NCBI GenBank assembly: GCA_030064755.1
Contig: JASJEH010000007.1
Coordinates: forward strand, 1 to 52,767
DNA from: Methyloceanibacter sp.
GTDB lineage: Bacteria; Pseudomonadota; Alphaproteobacteria; Rhizobiales; Methyloligellaceae
Direction: 5' to 3'
Length of the DNA stretch: 52,767 nt
Shown piece by piece: positions 1-8,471 of the stretch. How positions within the stretch are numbered: position 1 is the stretch's first letter; each line of letters begins with the position of its first letter. The notes beneath the pieces were generated by a model that did no database searches, was not told the origin of the DNA, and saw only the letters and a list, made by a program, of their open reading frames with translations. Both the position numbers and the translations under genes were made by a program.

Positions 1-131
1 GGGGATGGTGCCTCAGCGGTCGCGGAAGCCGGAGCAGCCGGACTGGGTGCTTCGGTTGCTGCTGGCTGCGGCGCCTTGGGTGCCGGCTTCGGGTGCAGTT
101 CTGGTCCAGAACTGTTTCTCTTTCCAAACAT
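1..131 (-). CDS. cpaF: CpaF/TadA pilus assembly ATPase, N-terminal fragment (runs off left edge)
   Basis: The reading frame starts at an ATG (CAT at 129-131 on the plus strand) and stays open to the window edge, giving 43 codons. The protein begins MFGKR and continues into an Ala/Pro-rich stretch, which is how CpaF proteins typically begin before their secretion-ATPase domain. The start lies 9 bases past the cpaE stop on the same strand, the usual cpaE-cpaF order. The CpaF family powers Flp pilus polymerisation at the inner membrane. The catalytic domain is outside the window, so the call rests on the N-terminus and the gene order. Confidence 0.75.
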   Translation of the reverse strand, partial: MFGKRNSSGPELHPKPAPKAPQPAATEAPSPAAPASATAEAPS

Positions 132-140
132 GGCGCTCTA

Positions 141-1427
141 CTAGCCGAGTACTTTCGAGAGTTTGAGACGCTCGATCAACGGAGCGAGCAATGAAGAGCC
201 CTCTGATTTGGACTCGATCCGATCTGTAAGAATGTTGGCCAAGCTGCGGAATGCGTCGGCTGCCTTGGCCTTTTCGGAGACCTCTTCGATCATCTGGCCG
301 TTGTTCGCTGCCGTGCCGAAAAGTTGGGCATCGAATTCGATAACGACGCGAGGCTCAAGCTCGATCGCCTGCCCAAAGTCCTTGACCGGGATCTCGGGGC
401 GCTTGGGCACACCAACTTGATTGAGGACAAGTATCGGCGGCCGGTCATTTGGGCGTGCTGACTTCAGCTGATCCGCCAAGTTCTTGGTATTGCGCAAGCT
501 TGCCAGGTCAGGCATGGCCGTCATCACCACATGGTCGGCCTTCAAAACCATGTCTTTCGCCCATGCCGTCCAGACGTGCGGGACGTCTATTGCGATCCAA
601 GGAACGTTTTCTCGAACTATGTCGAGAACTGTTTCACACGCGTTCGTGTCAACGTCATAGGCTTTGTCGAGGGCAATGGGCGCCGCGAACAGGCTGAGAT
701 GTTCCGAACAACGCGACAGCAATCGGTCAAGGAGTACTTCGTCGAGACGTTCCGGCGCAGACAGAGCATCGGCAATGCCTTGAAGCGGATCTTGATTGAA
801 GTCGAGCCCCGCCGTACCGAAAGGCAAATCCATATCGGCTATGACCACATCGCTTTCAAGGACACTCGCAATGGAGAATGCCGTGTTGTGACAAACGGTG
901 CTTGAGCCGGCCCCGCCCTTGGTTCCAACGAAAGCAACGGTCTGCCCGACCGGCCCCGTACTAGGATCGCCATAAATCGAAGCAATGCTCTCGATCATCT
1001 GTGCGACACTCGTCGGCGCAACCACATACTCGCTTACTCCGCGACGCAGAAGCTCTCGATAAAGCAGGACGTCATTGACCTGCCCCACAGCAATGACTTT
1101 GGTACCGGAATCGCAAACCTCTGCGAGACGTTCCAAGTCCGAGAGCATCTCGGCTCTGTTCAAGAGCGACTCGATGATGATGAGATTGGGGGTGGAGGCA
1201 TCCCGGTAGAAAGTGACGGCGGATTCAACGCCACCCATCTGCACTGTCACATGGGCTTTGGCGAGACGCCGATCTTCTGAAGCCTTTTGGATGACGGACG
1301 CGGTGTTTTGGTCTTCGCAGAAGGCTTGGATATTGACCCTGGGAATAGGACGCGCACGCGGCTCGTCCGGCAGGTCTTGTTCAGCCTGCTGCATTGACTC
1401 CAGAGAAATGGCGGCGTTGCTCGACAT
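141..1427 (-). CDS. cpaE: CpaE/TadZ-like pilus assembly ATPase
   Basis: This 428-residue protein has two parts. Residues about 31-150 resemble a degenerate response-regulator receiver fold, and residues about 162-410 form a MinD/ParA-type ATPase domain. The P-loop near residue 170 reads KGGAGSS, so the Lys-Thr of a normal deviant Walker A motif is replaced by Ser-Ser; such deviation is common in TadZ/CpaE. Family members sit at the cell pole and help place the Flp pilus machine. The gene lies 3 bases after cpaD and 9 bases before cpaF, which indicates one operon. The family is clear; polar localisation is inferred from relatives. Confidence 0.9.
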   Translation of the reverse strand: MSSNAAISLESMQQAEQDLPDEPRARPIPRVNIQAFCEDQNTASVIQKASEDRRLAKAHVTVQMGGVESAVTFYRDASTPNLIIIESLLNRAEMLSDLERLAEVCDSGTKVIAVGQVNDVLLYRELLRRGVSEYVVAPTSVAQMIESIASIYGDPSTGPVGQTVAFVGTKGGAGSSTVCHNTAFSIASVLESDVVIADMDLPFGTAGLDFNQDPLQGIADALSAPERLDEVLLDRLLSRCSEHLSLFAAPIALDKAYDVDTNACETVLDIVRENVPWIAIDVPHVWTAWAKDMVLKADHVVMTAMPDLASLRNTKNLADQLKSARPNDRPPILVLNQVGVPKRPEIPVKDFGQAIELEPRVVIEFDAQLFGTAANNGQMIEEVSEKAKAADAFRSLANILTDRIESKSEGSSLLAPLIERLKLSKVLG

Positions 1428-1430
1428 GTG

Positions 1431-2189
1431 TTAGTTTCCTACAGCAGATTCACTGGTGAGTGCGCGTTCAGGCAGAGGCTTGTCCTGTGGTGCCCATTTG
1501 GCACCTGTCGGCTCGCCCTTTACATACTTGCCCCAGACCGTGTCACGCCGTTCGCCCGGGCGTGGCGCCTCCGGCCGCGGCGAAAGTAGGTCCTGTGGGT
1601 CGGCGATCATGGCCGCGAGGTTCTTCTGAGTGGCGCAGCCCATGTTTGGCATTGGCAGGTTGGCGGGATTGCGCGACACGTTTTCGGACCAATCGGGACA
1701 GTCCGGTCCCTTGGCACGAAACTCCATGTAGGAGAGGCGTACTGGTGCCGCGGGGTCCCCATTTGCATAGTACGGCTCGACTCGAACGCTCCGGGGACTA
1801 ATGCCGGATCGCCGCATGGCATGACGAACGTCGTTGTAAACCCGCTTGGCGGCCGCCTGATTGGAACTGCCCGAAGGCGTTCTAATAACAAGGCCGCCCG
1901 TTCCGAGTTCGTGATAGTTCGACAGATAGCCGTAAAGCCGGCTCCACTGGGTGCCGCTCAAGCCTCTCGTCCCACGGGGGGCAGCAATGTCGAGTATGGC
2001 CTCGCCTTCCCCAACTTGGATTGGATGGCGCGCGCTAGGATCGGCCAAGGTGAAAGGCGCTTGCATACGCGGACCTTGCGCGCAGCCGGCGACCGAAAGC
2101 GTCAATGTCGGGCCTGCCACCATGAGCGCCGCGAACAGAGCGAGCTTCGGTCGAGCAAATCCTCGGAGGCCTTGAGAGGTAAACATCAT
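1431..2189 (-). CDS. cpaD: CpaD-like pilus assembly lipoprotein
   Basis: The 252-residue protein begins with a hydrophobic signal and a lipobox ending in VAGC, with the lipidated cysteine at residue 36. The rest resembles the CpaD family: a periplasmic domain with a short conserved segment around PDWSENVSRNPANLPMPNMG. CpaD is thought to be an outer-membrane lipoprotein partner of the CpaC secretin. A Shine-Dalgarno-like AAGGAAAA lies just upstream of two adjacent ATG codons, so the start could be one codon later. The gene is 18 bases past the cpaC stop and 3 bases before cpaE. Confidence 0.9.
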   Translation of the reverse strand: MMFTSQGLRGFARPKLALFAALMVAGPTLTLSVAGCAQGPRMQAPFTLADPSARHPIQVGEGEAILDIAAPRGTRGLSGTQWSRLYGYLSNYHELGTGGLVIRTPSGSSNQAAAKRVYNDVRHAMRRSGISPRSVRVEPYYANGDPAAPVRLSYMEFRAKGPDCPDWSENVSRNPANLPMPNMGCATQKNLAAMIADPQDLLSPRPEAPRPGERRDTVWGKYVKGEPTGAKWAPQDKPLPERALTSESAVGN

Positions 2190-2207
2190 CTGATTTTCCT
2201 TCTTCTC

Positions 2208-3803
2208 CTACTCGACGATGAAGCCGACGTCGCCCGCGTAGCTGCCGACGGGCGCCCGCTCGGGATCGCGTCCATAAATCCGGTTCATGTGACCAAGAAG
2301 GTCGGTGTTCACATCTGAAGCCCAAGCAAAGCCGTCGTCGGGCCGTGCCAGCTGCTGGCGCGCGGCAGGCTTCACCATGTAGGGCGTCACCAGGACAACG
2401 AGTTCTGTTTCCTTCGCTTGGAAGTCACGGCTGCGGAAGAGCGTGCCAAGGACCGGCAGGTTCTTCAGACCGGGATACCCGCTAAGGGCTTGCCGCGACT
2501 GGTCCGAGAGCAACCCGGCGATCACAATTGAACCGCCACTTGGCAATTCTACCGTCGTCTCCGCGCGACGGACTTTAAGGGCGGGGATCGAAATGTTCCG
2601 TAACACAACGGCGCCTTCCGTCGTGAGCTCACTGACTTCCGTCGAGATTTTGAGGCTGATAAGACCTTCCGACATCACAACCGGTGTGAAGGACAGGCCA
2701 ATTCCAAACTTCTTAAACTCGACCGTGATCTGATCCAGTTGCTGCGCAACGGGTATCGGGAACTCGCCGCCAGCCAGGAAGTTCGCGGTCTCACCGGAGA
2801 TTGCCGTTAGGTTCGGTTCAGCGAGCGTGCGGATTAGCCCGTTTTGATCAAGCGCCCTGAGCACCGCGTCGACCTGACTGGTCCCGGATTGCCATCCAAC
2901 CCCGGCGAGTGCGGCACCCGGACGGCTGGCGATTGCGTTGGGAAGGCTGCCCGCACCCAGGAGGCTGCCAGCCGTTGCGCCGATCGCACCATTGATGGGG
3001 TAGGGCAATGCGGAAAGTGCCGCGAATCCGAAATTACCAGAGTTTACTATGGCAGCGAGATCAACGCCCAGCTGCTTGATTACGCTGCGCTCCATCTCGA
3101 CCACGGAGACCTTCAGGAGAACCTGCTCCCGGCCCTCAACGGTGATCATATTGATTACGCGGTTGTCCCTCCCGTTGCCGTTGGAACTCCCGCCAGAACT
3201 GTTGTTGATCGTGACCGCCGCGCCGCCACCGCCCGCCTGCGTGCTCGACGCCGCTGCGCCGGAATCCAGGAAGCTGTTCACAATCTCGCTGGCGCGCGTG
3301 GCATCGATCGGTGTCGGGACGCTACCCGTCAGAACGACGTTTTGTCCGACAGTCTCAACATTGACGCGCGAACCGGGAATCAAGCGCGCTATTAGATTCT
3401 GTAGCGCGCCGAGATCCCGCTCGATGGTCACTTCGAGCACCGCGACTTGGCCGCCATTGTTGTCGATGAACAGAATATTGGCTTCGCCGAGGCTCTTGCC
3501 GATCAAGTAGGCGCGCGTCGCGCTCTGCATAACCGCGTCAATCTGCTCGGGATTGGACACCATGACTTCCCGCACAGGGCGCGGCAGTTCGACGATCATC
3601 GACTTGTTGAGGCCTAACTTGATTGGACGCACCTGACCATCGCCAAGTCGCATTAATGAGCGGTGGTAGGATTGGGCGTAGCCCGCTCCAGGCGCCATCG
3701 TCATCGCAATCGTGGTGAGTGCGGCTGTGAGTGCCACGGGAAGAATCAGGGCTGCAAGAAGAGAGCGACGCATCCGTTTGCCTATTTCTGTTTTGATTGT
3801 CAT
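2208..3803 (-). CDS. cpaC: CpaC/RcpA outer-membrane secretin of the Flp pilus
   Basis: The 531-residue protein has a Sec signal peptide (cleavage likely after about residue 43, GYA). It is followed by the pilus N-terminal domain (about 50-125), a BON-like segment with VVLTGSVPTPIDA (about 130-185), a Gly/Asn-rich linker and the secretin domain (about 240-485). The late secretin signature VPVLGTLFRSRDF is followed by ELVVLVTPYMV. It would form the outer-membrane channel for the Flp pilus. The start ATG lies 8 bases after the cpaB stop; a second ATG ten codons in is possible. A separate copy of the N-terminal domain is encoded at 5544-6050. Confidence 0.93.
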   Translation of the reverse strand: MTIKTEIGKRMRRSLLAALILPVALTAALTTIAMTMAPGAGYAQSYHRSLMRLGDGQVRPIKLGLNKSMIVELPRPVREVMVSNPEQIDAVMQSATRAYLIGKSLGEANILFIDNNGGQVAVLEVTIERDLGALQNLIARLIPGSRVNVETVGQNVVLTGSVPTPIDATRASEIVNSFLDSGAAASSTQAGGGGAAVTINNSSGGSSNGNGRDNRVINMITVEGREQVLLKVSVVEMERSVIKQLGVDLAAIVNSGNFGFAALSALPYPINGAIGATAGSLLGAGSLPNAIASRPGAALAGVGWQSGTSQVDAVLRALDQNGLIRTLAEPNLTAISGETANFLAGGEFPIPVAQQLDQITVEFKKFGIGLSFTPVVMSEGLISLKISTEVSELTTEGAVVLRNISIPALKVRRAETTVELPSGGSIVIAGLLSDQSRQALSGYPGLKNLPVLGTLFRSRDFQAKETELVVLVTPYMVKPAARQQLARPDDGFAWASDVNTDLLGHMNRIYGRDPERAPVGSYAGDVGFIVE

Positions 3804-3811
3804 TCGCTTAA

Positions 3812-4597
3812 CTAGTTGACCCCAAAGGCGCGCGACGGCACGCCGTATTTCAGAAGCTTGACCGTGCTTGAGTCGTCTTCGATTGACGCCGCCGCCTCTC
3901 CATCGGTCTGCGCATCCGCGAGGCTGCGAAGCGAGAGCGAAATCTCACCAATTGACTGTGCGAGCGTCAGCACTTCGGCCTGGCGCGGCGTGAGCTCAAG
4001 CGTAGCGGTCTTTCCAGAAACGGCTTTCTCGCCATCCTCGTTCTCCAGCGCTTGGCCAATCGCCAGAACGCGGACATTGCGAAGGACCGCTTCGCTGACC
4101 ATTTGTTCCTTACGGCCAACGGCCTGCTCGTGCGACAAGATGACATCGACACGGTCATTAGGGAGAATGAAGCCGCCAGCAGCGGTTTCCTCTTGGATCG
4201 GCGTCGAGACGGCACGCATACCTCGAGGCAGAATTGCGGCCATGACGCCGCCCTCCGAAATCTTGATGAGCTTTTGGTCCTTGATCGGCTCACCCTCAAT
4301 GAAGGGCGCGCGCGCGACCGCGCCGGACAGCTCAGATGGCGCATCCGGCTGAGACTCCCGTGTGACCAGGCCTGGCGTTACGCCATCGACCGGCCATTGC
4401 TGCCACTTGAAGTCTTCTGCACGGACACTATCGCCGAGATTGATATCCTTGGAAGCGACGAGCACATCCGTGGCACCCACGGTCTTCTCAACTTCCTGAA
4501 TCTCGGGCGACCGAGACACAATGGAATTAGCCATCCAGGCTGCTGTGAGCGCGGCCGTTGCGGCAATCCCAAGAACGACAACCCGTCCCTTTTTCAT
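3812..4597 (-). CDS. cpaB: CpaB/RcpC pilus assembly protein with SAF domain
   Basis: The reading frame is open from an ATG at 4669, but the ATG at 4597 is preferred. It is preceded by AAGGGGAAGGG at good spacing and gives a normal signal/anchor beginning MKKGRVVVLGIAATAAL. From there the protein has 261 residues. A hydrophobic N-terminal segment is followed by an SAF domain (VLVASKDINLGDSV) and the RcpC/CpaB domain with RAVSTPIQEETAAGGFILP and a conserved NDRVDVIL. CpaB is a periplasmic partner of the secretin. It is followed closely by cpaC; the 232 bases between it and cpaA hold no gene, and I see no convincing promoter there. Confidence 0.9.
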   Translation of the reverse strand: MKKGRVVVLGIAATAALTAAWMANSIVSRSPEIQEVEKTVGATDVLVASKDINLGDSVRAEDFKWQQWPVDGVTPGLVTRESQPDAPSELSGAVARAPFIEGEPIKDQKLIKISEGGVMAAILPRGMRAVSTPIQEETAAGGFILPNDRVDVILSHEQAVGRKEQMVSEAVLRNVRVLAIGQALENEDGEKAVSGKTATLELTPRQAEVLTLAQSIGEISLSLRSLADAQTDGEAAASIEDDSSTVKLLKYGVPSRAFGVN

Positions 4598-4829
4598 CGT
4601 TGGCCCTTCCCCTTGTGGCGCCCCAAGCAATGCGCCAGCTACAACCAACAGTGCCCCAACAAATCTCAATGTAGGGTTAACGGCTGTGCCAATTTAGTCG
4701 CAGGGTCATGGACTTGGCGCCCAGATCGGGGCAAACAGCACATCGGCAGCGCCAGGGCGCTTGCCTTCACAACATAGGCTTTAGCTATAGTGAGAACGTG
4801 TGATCGCGTCTTGGGTTGGGCTTAGCGTG

Positions 4830-5336
4830 CTACCCGCCAAGAGCCGCCATAAAGGGCGTGTCGGGGTAGACAAGAAGTCCCGCAGCGGCGAGTGCAATGC
4901 CGTATGGCACGCCCTCTTTGGAATCGTGCAACCGCGCGATCCACTGTTGTGAATAGAACGTTGAAGGCAGCGGCACGGATCGTACGAACAGCAGAATGAG
5001 CGTGAGAAAACCGCCAAGCACCGCCGCATAAATAGCGTATGCGAGCATGTGATCGGGGCCCATCCACAGGCACGTCGCTGCGAAGAACTTCGCATCGCCG
5101 CCTCCGATCCATCCGAAAGAGAACATCGCGAACGTAAGGATCAACGCGCCAAACGCTAGAGCAATGTTTAGGCCAGCGGCCTCCCAGCCGATGCCGACCA
5201 GCGGCGCCACCACGGCGAAGCCGGCGACCAGGGCCAGTGACAGCCAATTCGGCAATGTCATGGAGAACAGGTCGTAAGCTGCCGCGAACGCCATTGCCAA
5301 CGGAAAGATCGAGATGATCAGGAGGTCGGTAACCAT
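4830..5336 (-). CDS. cpaA: CpaA/TadV prepilin peptidase (A24 family)
   Basis: The ORF is open from 5474, but the ATG at 5336 fits the family best. It has a purine-rich GAAGAG just upstream and starts directly with the first membrane helix (MVTDLLIISIFPLAMAF). From there the protein is 168 residues with about five membrane helices. Both catalytic aspartates of the A24 family are visible: the first in AAYDLFSMTLPNW, the second in GGGDAKFFAA. The enzyme cleaves the leader of the Flp pilin and of TadE/TadF pseudopilins at the inner membrane. It is the short TadV form without the N-methylation domain. It heads the minus-strand cpa operon. Confidence 0.92.
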   Translation of the reverse strand: MVTDLLIISIFPLAMAFAAAYDLFSMTLPNWLSLALVAGFAVVAPLVGIGWEAAGLNIALAFGALILTFAMFSFGWIGGGDAKFFAATCLWMGPDHMLAYAIYAAVLGGFLTLILLFVRSVPLPSTFYSQQWIARLHDSKEGVPYGIALAAAGLLVYPDTPFMAALGG

Positions 5337-5423
5337 TTGCTCTTCAGCCTCTGCGATACGCTTCAGGAGTGCCCACGAGCGCAAAGCGTCTCGTGCGTCG
5401 AGCGAAGTCTTGCTCCCAAGGGC

Positions 5424-5438
5424 TAAATGCAGCGTTAA
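5424..5438 (-). promoter_or_regulatory. CtrA-like box upstream of cpaA
   Basis: Read on the minus strand this site is TTAA, seven bases, TTTA, one mismatch from the CtrA consensus TTAA-N7-TTAA known in alphaproteobacteria. It lies about 90 bases before the preferred cpaA start, and CtrA controls pilus genes in Caulobacter. The match is short and could be chance. Confidence 0.25.
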
Positions 5439-5543
5439 CCGAAAGCACACGAACAAGGTTTGCCAATCCTTCATCTTTTCGGGTTGAGATCGGCCTCGAC
5501 ATTCAGTCCTCGTTAGTAGTTGAGCGTAGGGGTTAGGAAGCCA

Positions 5544-6050
5544 ATGGCATTCCGGTTTCGCCCGGGCCGCAAGGTCTGCGGTATCTCGGTGGCAGCGGCC
5601 ATCGCGATTGCATCCATTCAGCCCGTGTTGGCGTCAGGCAAACATGGGTCTGGGAGAGACATTGAAGTTCTCATCGACCAGGCGATGATGGTGCGCCTCG
5701 CGCGTCCTGCGGCGGAAATTGTCGTCGGCAATCCGTCGATCGCCGATGTTGCGGTACAGAGCGGCGACACGCTCATCCTGACCGGCAAGTCATTCGGCGA
5801 GACGAACTTGATCGTCACGGACGTAAAAGGAAAGATTCTCGTTAACCGCCGGATTGTCGTCCAAGAGCCGAACGGGCGTTTCGTCACTGTCTACCGGGGA
5901 GTCAGACGTGAGACATTCCACTGCGCACCCAATTGCGAGACACCGCTCGTCATCGGCGACAATGATAAGTATTTCGACGCGATCGCCAAAGAGATTCGGG
6001 CCAAACAAGGCATTGGCCAGTCGGCGGCGGAAGGCTCCGGCGGCGAATAG
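5544..6050 (+). CDS. Free-standing pilus assembly protein, CpaC N-terminal domain only
   Basis: The preferred start is ATG 5544, with AGGAAG just upstream; a TTG at 5520 would add eight residues. The 168-residue product has a signal peptide (cleavage after about VLA) and then a single domain like the N-terminus of CpaC: a segment IEVLIDQAMMVRLARPAAEI, then VGNPSIADVAV and GKSFGETNLIVTD. It ends with a short tail containing two cysteines (FHCAPNCETP). There is no secretin domain. It is transcribed divergently from cpaA and followed by a strong hairpin terminator. Such single-domain proteins occur next to Tad loci; a periplasmic or secretin-associated role is inferred. Confidence 0.82.
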   Translation: MAFRFRPGRKVCGISVAAAIAIASIQPVLASGKHGSGRDIEVLIDQAMMVRLARPAAEIVVGNPSIADVAVQSGDTLILTGKSFGETNLIVTDVKGKILVNRRIVVQEPNGRFVTVYRGVRRETFHCAPNCETPLVIGDNDKYFDAIAKEIRAKQGIGQSAAEGSGGE

Positions 6051-6074
6051 TCAATAACTCCACATCCTAGAGGT

Positions 6075-6105
6075 AGGCCCGGCGCACCAAGTGCGCCGGG
6101 CCTTT
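6075..6105 (+). terminator. Rho-independent terminator after the CpaC N-domain gene
   Basis: A perfect 13-bp stem (6075-6087 with 6091-6103, starting AGGCCCGGCGCAC) has a CAA loop and ends in a short T run. It sits 24 bases after the stop at 6050 and between convergent genes. On the minus strand it lacks a T tract. Confidence 0.8.
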
Positions 6106-6132
6106 CAACACGTCATGCCGTGCGATCGTTGT

Positions 6133-7668
6133 CTATTGAACGATACGGAGTTCGGTTAAGCCTTGTGCGATCTCGCCAAACACCGCCTCGAGTTGCGAGT
6201 TGGACGGAGAGTTGAAGAACATATCCGCTGCCGAGGCGCAGTACTTCAACAGGTTCTTGGTCGAGTTGTTGACGCGAAATCCGATCGTGTAGATCACAAT
6301 GCCCTGCGCCTTGATACTGTCGCAAACCGCCTTGGTTTTAACGTTGAGCTGTTTGGATGCCTTGGAGCCATTCTTGTTGCCCAGACGGCCCTTTGAGGCA
6401 TAACCGAACGCCCCGTAGCCCGAGCCATTGTGGTTGTACGCCCTGTTCACGTAGTTTGCGCCATCCGTCAGCAAGACGATGGCCTTGAGACGCTTGTCCT
6501 CATCATGCTCCTTGCCCTCCGTAAACGGGGCGCCCGGAGTCAACACACGCCAACCCCAGAGCAGTCCGGCGGGAATATTGGTGGTTCCATTCGCGCGTAG
6601 CGCGTTGATCGCATTTGTGACGGTGCTCTTGTTGTTGTTCAGTGGCGTGATGGCTGCAGGCGGGCAGTACATATTCGGGCCTGAGCCCCTGAATGTGCGC
6701 GTTGGGCTGTTGTACTTGGCAGTGTACATCTGGCACATCTCTGGCGTGCGCTTGTTCTTATCCGGCTCTCCGCAATCGTCATCATCGATGTAGTTGTTCC
6801 CGTAAGAATCACCGTCATCGTGATCCCAGTCCGGCTCGTCCGGTGCGAGGTAGGGAGCGAACAGGGAGTTGGGTACCGACACGCTCGGCGTTGCATCGGT
6901 CAACTCATAAGCCGTTCCATGCCGTTCCCGCACGCAGCCCTGCCAGTCCCAAGACGAGCGGACTGTCTTCAGCTGGTCGAAAAAGGTGAAGGGCTTAACC
7001 CCGCTGACGAAGTCTTCCTTCGCGACCGTCGACTTCGCGTTGACGTCGAGCCAGTCGGCGTCCTTGTTCACTGTGCCGACATTCACAGCGGCGGCAAAGG
7101 GCACGACGGCGACATCAAGCGTGTCCGACGTAGATTTGCTGCCGAACAGGTCGCCGATCATTTTATTGGCGGCCGTCTTCATGGCGTTCAACTTGCCGCT
7201 GCTGTTCATGGAGCCGGTCACATCCAAAACCAGCGCAAGCTCGATGTTGCGCTGGCGCTTTACGATGGTGTTCTCGATGCCGACATCGAGATTGTTGATG
7301 CCAGCCAAACGCAGGAAGGTCGTGGGCACGGAGGCGGTTGCTCGTACGACAAGATTGTCTTCAACAACGCTCACCTCGAACTTACTATTGATGTTCTTTG
7401 ACAAAGAGGATGCGTAGTTCGCATTGAAGAACTGCTTTGCCTTAGTCTCGAGTTCCTTGTCTGTGAGCCCGACCCACGACCCAATTGCCAGAGCCGCGCT
7501 GTCCGCCGCATCGGACATCGTGCTACGAACCGTCATGGCTCGACCGTAGTCAACGCCCAGGCCAACGATGCCGACAACAGGCACTAAGGCCAGTCCAAAC
7601 AACAAGGCAGCGTTGCCACCCTTCTCGCGCAAAAACCGGCGTGCGCGCTCCGCTGAAGACTTCAACAT
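6133..7668 (-). CDS. tadG: TadG-like pilus assembly protein with von Willebrand factor A domain
   Basis: The 511-residue protein has one N-terminal membrane helix preceded by GG (about residues 17-45), as in TadG proteins, and then a vWA domain. The metal-site motif is LDVTGSM with Asp149, Thr151 and Ser153; a second vWA strand reads IVLLTDGANY. An Asp-rich insertion lies between them, at about residues 270-305. TadG proteins are membrane-anchored factors needed for Flp pilus assembly in some species. It is divergent from the two TadE/F-like genes and convergent with 5544-6050. The fold is clear; the exact role is inferred from context. Confidence 0.88.
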   Translation of the reverse strand: MLKSSAERARRFLREKGGNAALLFGLALVPVVGIVGLGVDYGRAMTVRSTMSDAADSAALAIGSWVGLTDKELETKAKQFFNANYASSLSKNINSKFEVSVVEDNLVVRATASVPTTFLRLAGINNLDVGIENTIVKRQRNIELALVLDVTGSMNSSGKLNAMKTAANKMIGDLFGSKSTSDTLDVAVVPFAAAVNVGTVNKDADWLDVNAKSTVAKEDFVSGVKPFTFFDQLKTVRSSWDWQGCVRERHGTAYELTDATPSVSVPNSLFAPYLAPDEPDWDHDDGDSYGNNYIDDDDCGEPDKNKRTPEMCQMYTAKYNSPTRTFRGSGPNMYCPPAAITPLNNNKSTVTNAINALRANGTTNIPAGLLWGWRVLTPGAPFTEGKEHDEDKRLKAIVLLTDGANYVNRAYNHNGSGYGAFGYASKGRLGNKNGSKASKQLNVKTKAVCDSIKAQGIVIYTIGFRVNNSTKNLLKYCASAADMFFNSPSNSQLEAVFGEIAQGLTELRIVQ

Positions 7669-7886
7669 TTGCCACCCCTGTCTGGTTAAATGGCAGGGGC
7701 ATCCTTGTGATGCGCCCCTTGCCAGGCCGGGGCATCTAAGCAGAAACGTCCTTACGTCCTCTCACTCAATTCGATAAAATTATATTATACTTTGTTTTAA
7801 CAAGAATTGCTTGTTGATTTACCTTACTCAATTCCAAGACTCCGCGTTTACGGGGTATTAATTCGCTCCACTTTACTAGTCGCAAC
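7669..7886. promoter_or_regulatory. Divergent promoter region between tadG and tadE-like genes
   Basis: This 218-bp gap holds an AT-rich core (about 7770-7830) that stands out from the GC-rich surroundings. It contains an inverted repeat AACAAG-AATTG-CTTGTT at 7799-7815. On the minus strand a perfect TATAAT (7784-7789) could serve tadG. On the plus strand TATACT (7786-7791) could serve the tadE-like gene. No good -35 element was found for either. Confidence 0.45.
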
Positions 7887-8459
7887 ATGAAAAGTTCTCT
7901 ATCACATGCGATCCGGGCCGTCTGCGGCATAGATATCCGAAAGCGCTTCCTGCGCAATGAGCGGGGCGGCTCAGCTTTGGAGTTTGCGTTGGTCGCAGGG
8001 CCCCTCATCTTCCTCCTCCTTGCAGTAATTCAAGTTGGCTACGTCTATTTCGCGAACTTCGCGCTCGACTCCGCTGTCGCGGCTGGAGCGCGTTTGATCC
8101 GGACCGGACAGGTCAAGGCGAACGAGATTGATGCGTCGTTGTTCAAGGAAGCAGTGTGCAACCAATTCGTCGGACCCCTGAGCTGCGGAAAGCTCGCGCT
8201 CGACGTGCGGAGCTACGACGACTTCTCAGAGGCGGCCGCGGGGCTGACTCCCGCCTTGGACGATGAGGGGAACGTCAACAACAACACAAACTTCGATCCG
8301 GGCAATGCAGAGGAGGTGGTCGTCATTCGTGCGTTCTACCCGCTCGAGCTCGCCTCACTGTTTCCGCCCGACATGTGGCTGAACGCTCTACAGAACATGG
8401 ACAACGGAGACCGGCTACTGGTGTCCACGGCGGCCTTCCGCAACGAACCGTATGAGTAG
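7887..8459 (+). CDS. tadE: TadE-like pseudopilin
   Basis: The 190-residue protein has the TadE signature. A basic N-terminus leads to NERGGSALEFALVAGPLIFL, where cleavage after a Gly would leave the invariant Glu at position five of the mature protein, followed by a single membrane helix. The remainder is a periplasmic domain with two cysteines (VCNQFVGPLSCGK). TadE is a pseudopilin processed by the prepilin peptidase encoded at 4830-5336 and is required for Flp pilus formation. It is divergent from tadG and followed by the related gene at 8472. Confidence 0.88.
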   Translation: MKSSLSHAIRAVCGIDIRKRFLRNERGGSALEFALVAGPLIFLLLAVIQVGYVYFANFALDSAVAAGARLIRTGQVKANEIDASLFKEAVCNQFVGPLSCGKLALDVRSYDDFSEAAAGLTPALDDEGNVNNNTNFDPGNAEEVVVIRAFYPLELASLFPPDMWLNALQNMDNGDRLLVSTAAFRNEPYE

Positions 8460-8471
8460 GAGAGCTGCGCT

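Noticed and set aside
2844-3395. Open frame on the plus strand inside cpaC
   Set aside because: It lies wholly opposite the secretin gene, has no recognisable domain or ribosome-binding site, and its codons mirror the real gene.
4598-5543. Hidden Flp pilin gene around cpaA
   Set aside because: I read both gaps (4598-4829 and 5337-5543) on both strands for the short Gly...Glu-Tyr pilin pattern and found none.
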